Program-made: the position numbers and the translations under genes
The notes under the pieces: model-generated
Databases searched by the model: none
What the model was told of the DNA's origin: nothing
The model's input: the letters and a program-made list of their open reading frames with translations, nothing else
Part shown: in pieces, positions 35,505 through 47,608 of the stretch
How the letters are laid out: every line of letters starts with the position of its first letter
How positions within the stretch are numbered: position 1 is the first letter of the stretch
Origin: Pollenia angustigena
Lineage: Eukaryota > Arthropoda > Insecta > Diptera > Polleniidae
NCBI GenBank assembly: GCA_930367215.1
Contig: OV884060.1
Location: 103,130,151 to 103,194,150, forward strand
Length of the DNA stretch: 64,000 bases
Direction of reading: 5' to 3'

Positions 35505-35582
35505 ATATCCCGGGGTCAAGAGGGACACGGGAATCTTATGTAAGATTTTACACCTGCCTAATGGAAAAAAAAAAAAAAAAAA

Positions 35583-35686
35583 TACATACATACATACATA
35601 CATACATACATACATACATACATACATACATACATACATACATACATACATACATACATACATACATACATACATACATACATACA
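35583..35686. repeat. (CATA)n microsatellite, tract 5
   Basis: The final CATA tract, after the poly(A) of element 4. Confidence 0.97.
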
Positions 35687-36640
35687 GACATATGTACTTA
35701 TACACATAGTAAGCAAAAAAGCTAGAACCCAAAGCTCAACATAAAATACATGGGATTTTGTAATATAGTAAAATTGTTGCCAATTATTTTTCGTTTTTCT
35801 AAATGAAAACGTTTAAATCTACATAAATGTTTATTGGTATACAAAAACAAATAAAAATCTACAGAAAAAAGGAGAAAAAAACATCAAAATACCACACCCA
35901 AACATAAATAGGAGAACATGTAGAGCCATTTATATACAAATTACAATTTGTGGGAAGATGTTGATACGAAGGGAAAAATTAATATTTAATAAAATTTGTA
36001 ACACATGCATACACACGTACATGCGTACACACACATATGTATATGATGATAGAAAAACCTTCTACCAACAAAATTAGAAAATTTTTGGGGTTCAAAAGAC
36101 GAGTGCTCTTTATAATATAATATAATCTCTATATAATGGACTACGTACATTATTTTACCTAGATTCCATAGAAAAGCCATTGCGGATTAGGAATTTGGCA
36201 GTAGTATTTCTTTTTACCTACTGGAATAAATAGTTTTAAGAGTTTTTTAATAAGCACAAACGAGAGAATAACTGAAAATCCTTAATACTTTAATGTGTGG
36301 TTTCCATAATAAAAACTGAGTGCTTTTCATATAAAATTTACGTCAAGTTCAATCATTTCTATTGTTGAAAAAAAGAATTTTAGGCCAGTTACGCAGTTTT
36401 TCTTTGCTTAAAAAGTTAAGACAATAAGCAGGAAACCCAGAACTTTGCTCTAAAAATGCACATTAAATATGTCTTAAAAACCGGAAAAAATTAAAAATTT
36501 CTAATTTGTAAACAAAATATTCAACGAACCGTTCAATTTAATATAAGCAACCCTTAAATTATAATTGATAAGGCCCAAACACCATAGTATTTACATTTTT
36601 TTATCTAAAGATTTTATCTAAATATCAGCATAATTAGATG
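35687..36640. other. AT-rich sequence, nothing recognised
   Basis: A degenerate ACAC/ATGT-rich patch lies at 36000-36045. There is no gene or element end that I can assign. Confidence 0.5.
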
Positions 36641-36930
36641 GTTTATGGATCCAAACAATCTAATTTGGAAAGAAGTTTTTATGGGGAATATGTGAAATTA
36701 TAGACCGATTTTCACCATTTACATAGCGTTCGACCTTAGTTCACTTAAAATGTTTTTACCAAATTAAATCAAATTTTCTACAAAATTAAACCTTGAACTT
36801 TGCGCACAAAATTAACATGGACAGGCAACAAGCCAGACGGACGGATTGCCATAGTTAGATCACTTTTAAAAGTGATTCTGATTCGATCGGTATGCTAAAA
36901 GATTAGTCCAGATTTCCAAATCGCCAAAAA
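36641..36930. repeat. degenerate dispersed repeat
   Basis: It contains 'tttatggggaatatgtgaaattatagaccgattttcacc', in pieces shared with 1-245 and 3.3 kb, then 'cagacggacgga' and 'gattcgatcggtatgctaaaag'; the last is also found near 40.28 kb. At 36941-37152 CAGTATCACCCGCTTAATGG and an opposite CACTG end may mark a small pogo-like MITE, which I could not confirm. Confidence 0.45.
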
Positions 36931-37707
36931 CGTATATACAGTATCACCCGCTTAATGGACCCCACGCTTAAATGTCTTTTACGCTTGTTTGCCTTGAGTA
37001 TTAAATCCCCGTTTTTTTTTTCCATTTTTCAAAAAAAATAATATACGTTTAATTGCCATTCGCTTAATTACCCTATTCGGGTTATTACCTTAAAATTGAA
37101 ACTCCCAAAACAAAATAACACCTAAATTTCGTTCGTTTAATTTCCTTACACTGAAAGAAAAATGCTTCATATATTAAATGAATCATTTTCATAAAAAAAT
37201 TTTCCTTGGGTAAATGAATAGTTATAAAGAAGTATTTTCGTTAAAATCGCTTCATTGGACTTCGTAATTACGTTAAAAATTTTCATTGGATATATGAAAA
37301 CTTAAGTTTGTCCAAGTTAAACAAAAAATTTTAATTGGGAACATAAAAAAACAATATACAAACATAACTATATTCATTAATTAATACAAAATTATAGTTT
37401 CCTTAAAAAAATGTTTAATTGTTAATTAAAAAATTTAAGATTTAATAATTTCATACATCTAATGTTACATGTATCATTAACTTTATGTAATCAAAAATTT
37501 TTTTTTATAAAAGCAACGTATTTCAATAATTGCCTTCATAAATTTAAATGTTCATTATGACAATAAAAATGTCATTATAGTAATGAAACAAAAACTTTCA
37601 ATCCACTTTCAATCAACGTTGTTATTGTTATTATGGACAATTTAATCTCATATTTACGCTCTTAATTGAGTAAAAAACATAGTTTTTTTTATCCAAAAAC
37701 TACAATG

Positions 37708-37782
37708 CCCCGGTAGACTAGCTGGCAGTGAGCTAGTCTATCAGCACCGAGGTTGCGCGATCGAATCCCGCCAGATACAGAA
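37708..37782 (+). other. tRNA-like sequence (SINE-type promoter), not a functional tRNA
   Basis: TAGCTGGCAGTGAG resembles an A box, and GCGATCGAATCCC resembles a B box (GGTTCGANTCC), about 34 nt apart. The ends do not form a proper acceptor stem. It may be the head of a tRNA-derived SINE. Confidence 0.45.
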
Positions 37783-37923
37783 AAAAATAAAAAATAAAAT
37801 AAAGTAAAATAAACAGTTCAAGTTGCTTTTATTCGACCTTTTTTATATGTATAAATGAAAATGCTTTTATTTTAAGCTCGAGGCCAGTATTGAAAATAAA
37901 TTTTATTTTAATTTATGCCGATA

Positions 37924-37952
37924 TTTCGATACTCTTTGAGTAACATCTTCAG
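37924..37952 (-). ncRNA. hammerhead-like core motif, Penelope fragment 1
   Basis: On the minus strand CTGAAGA is followed by a stem (GTTACTC paired to GAGTATC with one mismatch) and GAAA. This resembles the CUGANGA...GAAA core of hammerhead ribozymes reported in Penelope-like elements. An extra U precedes the stem and no clear UH cleavage strand could be placed, so activity is doubtful. Confidence 0.4.
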
Positions 37953-38175
37953 GGCTTGTCTATAAATATAAATTTAAGTATAATGTATAAAACATATAAA
38001 CAGAATAACAATAATAATAAACCACATAGAAGAACAAACAACAATAAAAATACATGTAAACATTAATACGTAAACTTACAAATAAATAATAATTTATATT
38101 AAACACGGACTTTAAAACAAAATATTTTTACTGTTTCTTTCTCTGCATCGTCTGTTATTCAACTAAACTTAAAAA

Positions 38176-38646
38176 CTAAATATTGCATACATTCTTCCCC
38201 TTGTCAATTAAATGCTTGTAGCTTTGAGAACAGTTCTCTACATCAATTCTAAAATTCATTTTTGTCGCTGGTATGTTAATGATGTGTAGCATCTCTAGCA
38301 TGTAGCGTCGTTTACAATTTGGTTCTCTCTCTAACACTCGTACTTCGTTGAAATCTGGAAAATGTTTGTTCTCAACACAGTGGGTTGTTAATGCCGTTTT
38401 TTGAATAAAATTGTTCAAACGATGTTTTTGATCGGATTTATGTCCTGCAATTCTAGTTTTTAGTTTATTTTTAGTTGTTCCAACATACACTTTCTTACAC
38501 GTTTCAGTTTCATTACCCATACAGGGGATCTGGTATACCACATTTGCTTTTTCCATATTTGGAATTTCGTCTTTTGTTTTACTGAAAATTTTCCCAAGAT
38601 TTTGTACAGTTTTGTGCGCCATCTTAATGTTTTTTCCATTAAACAA
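38176..38646 (-). pseudogene. GIY-YIG endonuclease domain, Penelope fragment 1
   Basis: It opens with VVYQIPCMGNETETCKKVYV, which holds the Cys pair and the GIY-YIG-like tyrosines. KLKTRIAGHKSD with the conserved Arg, TALTTHCVENKHFPDF and EMLHIINIPATKMNF follow. This is the C-terminal nuclease of Penelope polymerases, which cuts DNA for integration. The frame itself is open for 156 codons, but the reverse transcriptase is absent and the first codon is TTG, so it is a truncated relic. Confidence 0.88.
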
Positions 38647-39388
38647 TAAAAAAAAAACAAGAAAAAAAAAATAATTAAAAAAAATAATAAAAAAAATTTT
38701 TTTTTACTTTATTAAAAGTATTCATCCAATGAATAATATTCATAGATCTAATGTAATGTTTCATTAAATCCTTTTAATGAAACAGGTTTCATTGATCCAA
38801 CGAAGCGCTGCATAGGTTCCTTTTTAATGCAATTTTTCATGGGATTAATGTCAAAATTCATTGGTTTTGCGAAGAAAATTCTTTCAGTGTAGTACTATTT
38901 GACAACAACACAGCAAGTAATGCAACCAAGTTTACATGTAAATTTGAAAATATGCCCAAAAACGGCTTATTTGAAAGCAAAATTTCCACAATTTAATATT
39001 TGCAATAAAAAAACTTTATTCGAATTAAGTCATGTTTTGAGTTTAGGATTCATATAAGAGTTATTTGTGCTCAATATTATCTAGATACACCGAATGTATG
39101 AGATATTTTGTCTCAAAGGTATAAAAGGAAACATTTAAAGGATTAAATAGCTTGAATATTCCAGGGATTGATATTTGAATGCTGTATGTTTAAAACTGAA
39201 CCGATTCAACCATATTTAATTTGCAGTAAGATATTTTGTTTTTGTTTTGTTATGTGTGTATGTAGACCTTTTCACTTGTTAAGTGTGTTATATTATTATT
39301 ATTCGGCTTGAGGTCTGTTTCATAAATTATAATAAAAATAAAAACTCTTGTTCTGTTTTAATTTTTAATTATTTATTTTATTCCAATA

Positions 39389-39417
39389 TTTCGACCAACT
39401 TTGTTGGTCATCCTCAG
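39389..39417 (-). ncRNA. hammerhead-like core motif, Penelope fragment 2
   Basis: The minus strand reads CTGAGGA, T, GACCAAC / GTTGGTC (7 bp, perfect) and GAAA. The stem pairs perfectly here and with one mismatch in fragment 1, so base pairing is kept while sequence differs. No clear cleavage strand is identified. Confidence 0.45.
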
Positions 39418-39487
39418 GGAAATAGTTATGATCTAAAAAATATAATTTTAAAACATGTTTCTTAATTTAAACAAACAATTAATTTAC

Positions 39488-40227
39488 TTAATATTTAATG
39501 CAGTGTTGTCCGATGTTATTGTTTAAAGTTTTTCTCACTGACTGTCTAATAATTTTCTTTTGTTTATTAATCTTGTGTTTGTTTATTGTATGACGATATA
39601 TGTGAGCGCAGTTATCAGTATCAGTTTTGTAGTTAATTCTCTTTTCGTTTGGTGTATTTATAATATGTAGCATCTCCTTCATGTATCGTTTAGTGTAATT
39701 ATTCTCTCCCACAAGTATTCTCACCTTATCGAAGTCTGGTTGATGTCCCGTTTTTGCACAGTGGGCTGCTAGTGCTGTTTTTTGTGTTAAAGGTTTGTCA
39801 TTTGATTTTAAGTCGGATTTATGCGATGATAATCTTGTCTTTAGTTTTGTCTTCGTTGTACCAACATATATCTTTTGGCATATGTCAGTATCGTCCCCTT
39901 TACATTTAAGCTGATATACTAGATTGGATTTATCTAGTTTGTCTATTCTGGATTTCATGTTATTAAACAATCTGTTCATTGTGTTGCTCGTTTTCATTGC
40001 TAATAAGTAATTTTCTTTGTTGTATATGTCTGAATACTTCATCCTTTCTGACAGCCCAGGTATATATTCTATTGACCTATATATCTTTGGTGGTACCTCC
40101 GTCCTTAAGTTTTCATTTGAACTAGGCTTATTGATAACATATTTTATCAAGTTGTTTAAAGTTTTGTATGGAAAGTCGTTTTTTCGTAATATATGTTTTA
40201 TCTTCTTCCTGTTTTCTTCTTTGGGCC
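39488..40227 (-). pseudogene. Penelope polymerase C-terminus with GIY-YIG domain
   Basis: The frame can be read from about 40227 (WPKEENRKKIKHILRKNDF) into the stretch NLIKYVINKPSS, GLSERMKYSDIYNKENY, then LVYQLKCKGDDTDICQKIYV and KTKLKTRLSSHKSD. TALAAHCAKTGHQPDF and EMLHIINTPNEKRINYKTDT follow. The order matches Penelope: RT end, linker, nuclease. An upstream stop and the missing RT make it a fragment. The C-terminal tail is Lys-rich. Confidence 0.88.
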
Positions 40228-40392
40228 AAATTTAATCTTAATACGAACATCATTTGCGTTTCATGCAATGTTTCTGAGTCAATCGGTATACTAAAAGATG
40301 CGTCTCGTTCTAATTTGCTCTAGAACGGATAAATATATTGTCTCTGCCTTCATTGGTCGCACAAGAAAAAACATGCGATTGCATATTTACTA

Positions 40393-40875
40393 GGGTATTC
40401 ATTTAATCGGGCTTTTGCTTTAATCGGTTAATCGCTCGATTGATTAATAGAGGTTTTGGTTTAATCGGTTAATAAGCGGTTAATTTTTTTTATTGATCGG
40501 TTAACCGATTAATAAAGTTTATAAATTCAGAAATTTCAATAAATAAAAATGAAAAATTATTTATTATTTGGAGTTTATTAGTAAAAAAAAAAAACTTGAC
40601 ATGGAAAATTTCTTTCAATTATCGTAGATGTTTGAGAAATCGAAAACAATCCATTACACGAAATTTCTAATTTCTCAGTAATTTTACATGATTTTTCTAA
40701 ACATATAGAACCTTCCATTATGCCTTAGAGTCCTGTTTTTATCTCTTAAAAATTTTAGGACTTCTAATTGTTTCGGTCAATTCTGTTGTTGCGTTAATAT
40801 CAAGAGTTTCTTCTGTTGGCAGGTTATCATCTTACTCATCCTGGCAAAGCTCAGCACCAAGCATCAATATTCGTT
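40393..40875. mobile_element. ATCGGTTAA-repeat transposon, copy B, truncated
   Basis: It starts GGGTATTCATTTAATCGGGC like copy A at 10524 and follows it closely. Compared with copy A it has an internal deletion of roughly 0.5 kb, and it loses the right end after the 'aaagctcagcacc' phrase. No inverted right terminus is present. Confidence 0.75.
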
Positions 40876-41877
40876 TGATTTTAATTTCACTACGTTTTGA
40901 TTTTCAAAAGAAGGCCGATTAACTTAAATTTATCTGACCATGAAGCAAAATATTATTCTAAAATATCATAAAGGTCAATATTTATCTTAAAAATATTCCT
41001 CAATTAATGTTGGATTTTTTTATTTTGGTTTTATTTACAGGAAAGGCTCAGTTCACTGAATTTTTGAAAGAAAAAATATATTCCAAATGCCATCTGAAAA
41101 CCACGATACTATATTATACTCACATATAACATGGCCCTTGCTTTGTGTGTGTGCACTTTTACACAGATTGCTGAGACTTCAACAGGCAAAAAAAAAAATA
41201 CTTATGTTTTGATTGCTCTTAAATTGATTTTAAATCAAAATAGATTGATTACCTGTTGTCGTATTGCAAACAGATCTGTGTATGCTTAAATGTATGAATG
41301 CATGTTACATGTGTTATCGAATGGATGAATTTATCTTCCAAAATAAACAGCATTTACAAAATACTCAAAATAACATAAATATGTTTGTGAATGTGAAGAA
41401 GGATTATTATTTTTTTATTATAAAACACTTTTTGGCACAGAACCTAATAGAAGAATGGCAAAAACCTTAATAGATTGTTTCTAAATGTACTTGTATTACA
41501 TCATGTACATATTAAATCAATGCTCATTTATATCATTTGTAATTAATATTTAGTTGCTGTATGTTTATTTTTATCGCAAATACTAGAATAATAATTACTG
41601 ATACTAAATTGTTGGGGAAATAAGTACAACAGAGTTAATTCATAAAATCTATTATTGTGTAAGAATACTTCTCAGTGTATTTCTTGGCATGATGCAACTA
41701 TGATTAGTTTTTTTTTTTTTTTTTTTTTCTTTTTTGCAAAACTAGAAAATTACAGAAAATTACGGATGATTGATTTGATTTGTTTGCCAAGAAATTGGGT
41801 AATTTTTTAAGACCATCAAGTAGATTGTTCTTAATTTGATTTAATTTTTCGATAAATTTGATACTTGATTTTAATTA
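40876..41877. other. AT-rich sequence, nothing recognised
   Basis: There is a poly(T) run at about 41709-41730. The 68-codon frame at 41264-41470 has no motif and is not called. Confidence 0.5.
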
Positions 41878-42779
41878 CACTCACAATATTATTACAGTAA
41901 CGGACTGTAGTTTATTTAAGAAATATTCCGTTCCGTAATTTTTAAATAAATAAACATTTAAAATTCCAAGCAAATATATTTTAAACTGATTCTAACAGTT
42001 ATTCAAAAAACTAAGTGCATATTAATACGGATTTTCAGTTGCTGGTGATATTGTCCGTTGATTGAGTTAAATTCTTAAATGAAAAGGTTATTTAAAGCAA
42101 CGAAAAGTTCATTTAATTTTTACTGTCAAAAATTCAACCGCAAATTCCGTAAAAACAATTAAATATTCAGTTGTTTTATATGAGTTAACTACCAAAAATT
42201 AATTTTTACTTATCTATAAAAAAATGAATTGCTTGTTTTGTGTAAGCAATTCCCATTTTCTATTTGTTAATATAATTTAGTTAAATACATCAAATTTTAA
42301 AAGTAAAATAATTGCGAAGCCATATCGGTCATGCTGCTGGTGCCTTATAATTGAGAGTTCTTCTGTAAACAACGTGGTCAGTACAACAAAAGTAAAACAA
42401 ACGTGTGTAACAGGGTAAGTAAATAATAATATTCTCCCTCTCTCGCTTATAAGAAAAACAAGCGGACAGGTATCTGTCTGATATTTTTTAGAAATTCGGC
42501 TCTTTTGTGGAGTAAACGAAAATTACTGAATTTAATAAAATAACTGAATATTTAATTGTTTTTACTGAATATGGGGTCAATTTTTTGACAGTAAAATTTT
42601 ACAAAATAACTGGATATTTATTTGATTTTACGGAATATGGTGTTGAATTTTTGACAGTAAAAATTAAATGCACTTTTTGTTAAAAATAAATGAAAAATAA
42701 GTAGACCGGTTTTTAATTGAATTTTCATTTATTTTATATTACAATTTCAGTTAATTTTACGTACAGAATATTGTGAGTG
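41878..42779. mobile_element. TA-flanked transposon, copy C (902 bp)
   Basis: The ends CACTCACAATATT and AATATTGTGAGTG are each flanked by TA, the target duplication of Tc1/mariner-type elements. The interior carries two copies of a module of about 62 bp (AACTGAATATTTAATTG...TTTTTGACAG). It has no transposase. Copy D is at 53971-54983 in the opposite orientation. Confidence 0.75.
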
Positions 42780-42839
42780 TACAATTAGGGAGTTGACAAT
42801 AGCATTTTAAAATATTTCCAAATATAGTGGGGTTTCAAT

Positions 42840-43145
42840 ATTAATTCCATAGTATGGGTTGGCAATGTTGTTTTTTGAATGTAAATGAAATTCAATAGCA
42901 AGTGTCAAATTAAGAAGTCTAAAAATCATCTGTAGGCATTTTGCAGAACAAAAGTAATATTGATACAATTTTCGAAAAATTAATTTCTTATTTGAAAAAT
43001 TTTGTAACTTTAATACTTAAATGTACTCATACTTATGAAAAGAGAGTTAAAGCCCACATTAGTTAACCAATTAAGCGCAGCAAAAATGTATAAGCTCGAT
43101 GTTCTGGTAACCTAATGTGAACTGTATTTTTTTTTTTTTTTTTTT
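42840..43145. repeat. repeat family G, copy 1
   Basis: 'Tatgggttggcaa', 'ttgcagaacaaaagt', 'cgaaaaatta' and 'aatgtgaact' occur here in order and again, inverted, at 58530-58705. It is non-coding and ends in a poly(T) run at 43127-43146. Confidence 0.55.
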
Positions 43146-43249
43146 TGCATAAGACAGACTATGTTTTATATCTTTGCCTGTACCCATGTTCTGTTAATTT
43201 AGTGAGAACTTCTTGCATCGAAAAGATGTGAAACAAAATATTTTTTCGT

Positions 43250-45441
43250 TTCTCGAAAAGGGGAAAAAACTGTGTCCGTAACTCATGTCGAAAACTATCC
43301 AAGGAGATTACGTCGTTACGTTATAAATGTCATATCATTTCACCCGAAGCCGATGTGGCATTGCAGACGTTGTGAACGTCAGTAACACATATCGTTGACG
43401 GCGACCCAAATTTACTAAAATTTTAAATTTTTCAACGACGGCGGCGAAAAAACAACCGTCGGCTTTACCAAATAATCTAAAGTGCGACTTTAATGTTTGG
43501 TGTTATTTTATGATCAAAGCGTTATTATTAGCGCCCGGACTTTTATGCAGTTAAAATCGCGTTTTATGCGCATAAAAAATGCAAAATGAAAAAACAAAAA
43601 CAGCACGAAAAACATTAAAATTCAGTCTCATAAACGTAAGTTAGGCACAATAACCACAAAAGTAGAAGTTTAAATAAAGAAAAACACAAATATATAAAGA
43701 AACAGTTAGACAATCATGTAAATTAAGTCACTTGTAAAGGCCCAACTATAATATGCATAAGCTGGCTTGAGCAACTGTGTTAATCATAAGTGTAAAACCA
43801 TATTGAACTTAAGAAAACTTTTTGTTAAATTTTTTGAAACTGTTAAGCAAAGTGCGAAACTGATCGCAATTACATATGAATCAAATGTTTATTGATTTTG
43901 TTTTTTAAAATGCCTTTAGAGATATATTTGACCCCTCATTTTTTCCAAATAAAAGTTTACTGCCTGTTAAAAAAAAAAAAAAATATATATAAAACGGAAG
44001 TGATAGGGGCATGATTATATGTTGATAGTTCCTCTCTGGTATATTAATTTTTACTACGCTGTTTTCGAAAAAAATTTAAATTAAATATGCAAGAAGCTAA
44101 GGATTTAAAACAATAAATTTAAAAACTAATTTTTTGTTTAAGCTTTGTTCACAATCAGAGCAACAATTTCGTTTTTTCTTCTTTCTTATTTCTTCACAAA
44201 ATATTTCCAATATTTTCCTTTCATTTTATAAACAAAAATGTAACTAAAGTTTTTTTAAAAAGTTGAGTCAACTAGAACTTCAGCAACAATTTGTATCCGT
44301 CCACAAAATCCATATTATTTATGGCAACATCAATTAACTTATATTCATCATCGAAGTGGTCTTTTATCTCTTCTGCGGAAGGGTGTCTGGCAAAATAAAG
44401 CAATTAAAACAAGTTTTTTTCAAAATATGCAACAAAAATATGCAATATCAGCAATATATGCAAAAATATGCATTCAAAGCAAAATATGCACTAACAAATC
44501 GATGCAATTTAACTGCAAATTTCTTGATTCGCAAAGATTTTGTGCATATGGTAATCTCCGACTGACGAGAACAAATAAACATTTGCATAAAGATCCGTGC
44601 CTTGGTTATTATTATTATTATTATTATTATTATTCTTTGCTATTTTAATTGTTTTTAAGTGTTAAAATTTTTTCTCGCCTCATTTTAATTCGTGAGTTTT
44701 TTTGACAGTTCAAAACGAGAACTTTACTCACATAAATGTTACAGACACACTTTTTCTATAAATTGGCGAGTTATTTCCTTACGAGATAGCTTGTACTCGC
44801 CAAAAAAAGTTACAGACACAGTTCAGTGAGAAAAGCAGCTGTTTGTTTTATTGTGCCCGTGCAGAAAACTGAATTGCCAAATTGGTTTTTTTGTTGTTTT
44901 CTTGCGAAGACAATAGAATGAAACAATTTGTTTTTTAATTATTTTTTTTTCTTTTTACCCACTTACAACTACAATTCGAGTCGGAAAGAACCCAACTAAT
45001 TGTAGGGGGATGTAAGAAAAGATAAACTCACTGTTTATTGTTGGTGTTTTGTTTAAGCTTTGATATTGTTACAAGTAAGACTTTGAGTGTTTAAAATTCT
45101 TATTCGCTTTAGGGTTTTATTTGTATAATACTTTTAACTTTTCTAAAATCTTTGGAAAAGGTTTCCTGATGATCTGGCCTAAGCAACCAGTGAAATGCGC
45201 ATAGAAGCTAGCTTTCCCTCAACAATAAATTTCAGTGTATTTATCAAATATAAAAAAATTGGGAATTTAGCACGTCATACAAAAATCTTAATAAAGTACT
45301 TAATGTTTGTTAAAATTATACTATTTAACAAAATTAAACTTTTGTTGTGATTTTTGATGATTTATTTTTCTCTTTTTTTAAGTGCGTAACAGTCAAAAAC
45401 TTTGTCATTCGTAATATTACATGCTCGTTGGTCTTATCTTA
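43250..45441. other. mostly featureless; one less AT-rich island
   Basis: The stretch 43250-43460 is noticeably less AT-rich (CAACGACGGCGGCG and similar) but has no long frame. A patch of repeated AAAATATGCA words lies at 44425-44490, an (ATT)n tract at about 44606-44634, and GTTACAGACACA occurs twice near 44739 and 44811. No gene is recognised. Confidence 0.5.
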
Positions 45442-46562
45442 TGCTATGTTCACATTTGGGTTTTTAAAGGCGTTTAAGCAAAATGTTGATTAAGTTAATC
45501 AAAGCCGTTCACACTATATTTGAGATGATTAAGATGACAGATGATTAAGAAAAAAAACACAACAAACAAATTTATATTTTTTTAAAGTATTAAAAATGGA
45601 TTCAAATGCTTTTATAAAGTTATCAGAAGATTATTTTAATCATTTTAATGATGAAATTGTAAAAATTTATGAATTACACAGTGTTACAAAATTGAATGAA
45701 ATAGAAAACCTGCGACCGGATATTATTTTTCTTGTAGGGCTTGTCGAGTAAAACAAGTTTCCAACAGTGAAATATGCCGGACTCCTCCAAAATCCGGATT
45801 TACGGTTAAAAACCGGGTTTGTACCTTTTCGCACATATAAGCCTGTAATTTTGTTTATAATGATCCAATTTTCAATTTCTTACTAGATTTGGAAAGAAGA
45901 AACTGAGATCTTTCGATATACATATAATTAATTTAAGAAAACTTGAGAAATTTGGGTGTTATTGTCGAGCAAACACAAATTAGTCTTTACTTTCTGTTCT
46001 GTTACGAATCAGCTGACTTGTTTTTGTTAATAAACCTATGAAATTGATTAGTTTTTCTGTTCTGTTGCGGTTCAGTTTGTTAAAATCAAAAACTTGCTAA
46101 GTAATTGTAAGTGACAGCAAAATAAATAATAAAAAATACATAAATATTTATGTTGAAATAAACTATTTTTTGATTTTAAGAATTCATAAAATTTAATTTC
46201 TTAAATTTATTTGCATTTAAGTTATTGAAATAAAACATTGGACGGTGCAAAACTAATAAATGTGTCATAAATGGCTGATAAGTTGTTACAGAAAAAGTAA
46301 CTATTACAATTTCGTAACAGAACGGCACGGAACAGAACAGAAACAGAAAGTTAAGACTAACTGAGCCTTTAGTCATTCAAAAAATTACAAATCACTGTTA
46401 GCCTAAACACAACTTAGAAGTACAACTCATGTAAAATTATTGTTTTTCTTTTGATATGACGTGTTGTTAATGTCTTCTTTTTCACTTTGAGTCTGTGTAT
46501 TTAAAAAAACGTTTGCAATTTAATAAAAATCGTGTGCAATTTAAATTAAAATTAAATAAAAA

Positions 46563-47545
46563 ATGTGTGACAATTATAACAAATTTTGCTATATTTGTGG
46601 CTTATTTACTGATATTTTTTTAAAACAATACTGTTTTAAAACGCGCAAAAACATTAAGTACGCAAATGTTGTAACTGTTACAAAACCGATACCTGTAAGT
46701 AATGATCTACCGACAACGAGCAAATCTGTCGATATAACAGAGAAAGATTTTGAACAAGAAGAGTTCCTTCCATCCAGATAAACAACAACGGAGCGGCATA
46801 TTTTGTCAAATGCTAATTTCGACGATCTTGTTCGCGATCTACACTTGTCAAAGCGGCAATCTGAAGTCCTCGGGTCGCGATTAAAGCAGTGGAATTTGGT
46901 GGAAAAAGATTTCGTTATAACATCTGGTAGAAAAAGTGACCGGACTTCATTACTTGAAGAAAGTTTTAAGACTAGTTCCAATGACAGTGATCTCGTGTAT
47001 TGCGTTGATGCACCGAAACTATTTTTGACATTAAATCACAATTATAATGCAGATGAATGGCGACTTTTTATTGATGGTTCATGTAAAAGTTAGTTTTTTT
47101 ATAAAAATGTATGACTTTATTTTTATTAATTTAAGATTTGTAATGTATGTAGGCTTAAAAGCTGTTTTATTGCATAACCAAAATCAATTACCTTCAGTTC
47201 CAATCGCATATGCGACTAATTTAAAAGAAACTTACGAAGTAATGAAAAATATACTAATGTTTCTTAGCTATACCACCCATATATGGAAAGTCGTCGCTGA
47301 CTTAAACGTTTTGACAATTTTATTTGGTATGCAAGGTAGTTACACAAAGTATGCATGCTTTCTTTGTGAATGGGATAGTCGTGCGCCGAATCGTTATGAT
47401 CGCAAAGTATGGCCATCTCGCGATTCACATAGAAAAGTTCAAGTTAAGGACGTTGTTCTGCCACCACTGCATCTTGAACTGCGATACATGCAACAATTTG
47501 TTAAAAAATTAGATGTAAACGGCGACGCTTTTTGTCATCTTTGTC
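46563..47545 (+). pseudogene. N-terminal half of an uncharacterised transposase-like protein
   Basis: The frame begins MCDNYNKFCYICGLFT (CxxC pair) and continues through YANVVTVTKPIPVSN. It meets an in-frame TAA at 46779, continues LHLSKRQSEVLGSRLKQWNL and NADEWRLFIDGSCKS, and crosses a 64-bp intron. It then reads LKAVLLHNQNQLPSVPIAYA, KVVADLNVLTILFGMQ, YTKYACFLCEWDSRAPNR and VLPPLHLELRYMQQFVKKLD before breaking off at the right arm. I recall this family as uncharacterised proteins in insect and cnidarian genomes, without a name. The spaced acidic residues (FID, VAD) are compatible with an RNase H-fold transposase, but that is inference. Confidence 0.75.
47089..47152 (+). other. 64-bp GT-AG intron in the unnamed gene
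   Basis: Donor AAA|GTTAGT and acceptor TATGTAG|GCTTAA. Its removal joins TGTAAAA to GCTTAAAAGC in frame and gives CKSLKAVLLHN, the phrase expected in the family. Without splicing the frame ends at TAG. Confidence 0.75.
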
Positions 47546-47608
47546 ATAATTTTAATTTAAATTGCACACGATTTTTATTAAATTGCAATCGTTTTTTTAA
47601 ATACACAT

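Larger units (their letters stand above)
33744..35582 (+). mobile_element. R1/Waldo-like element 4, 5'-truncated, intact RT frame
   Basis: It begins inside the RT (at NECLKEGVFPKQWKK) right after CATA tract 4. It ends with a 3' UTR carrying the conserved hairpins and an 18-A tail (35565-35582) joined to tract 5. The remaining frame has no stop, so this is probably the youngest of the four. Confidence 0.92.
37861..38650 (-). mobile_element. Penelope-like element fragment 1
   Basis: A 5'-truncated Penelope-like retroelement on the minus strand. Only the GIY-YIG endonuclease end (38176-38646) and the 3' UTR are left. The UTR keeps the CTGAAGATG...CGAAATAT motif and the 'cgag' 3' words that it shares with fragment 2. 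Confidence 0.85.
37150..38893. mobile_element. inverted-repeat element holding a Penelope fragment
   Basis: ACACTGAAAGAA at 37150 is matched by TTCTTTCAGTGT ending near 38893. Both flanking arms contain many TTCATTGG / CCAATGAA words. A tRNA-like promoter region (37708-37782) and Penelope fragment 1 (37861-38650) lie inside, the latter probably as a nested insertion. No transposase is seen. Confidence 0.5.
39290..40228 (-). mobile_element. Penelope-like element fragment 2
   Basis: A second 5'-truncated Penelope-like copy in the same orientation, about 0.6 kb from the first. It contains a GIY-YIG frame and a 3' UTR with the hammerhead-like motif and a run of TAT/ATT near the end. The protein is moderately diverged from fragment 1, so these are separate insertions, not a duplication. 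Confidence 0.85.

Noticed and set aside
26797..35732. Many long frames translating as YVCM or HTYI repeats
   Set aside because: They are simple read-through of (CATA)n tracts on both strands, sometimes joined to real element sequence.
37708..37782. A possible functional tRNA gene
   Set aside because: A- and B-box-like words are present but the ends do not pair into an acceptor stem; a SINE-type relic fits better.
43250..43460. A less AT-rich island as a gene exon or promoter
   Set aside because: No frame, splice signals or motif could be supported.
45596..45751. A 51-codon frame as a host gene exon
   Set aside because: It lies within a nest of transposons, ends inside an inverted-repeat arm, and has no recognised domain.
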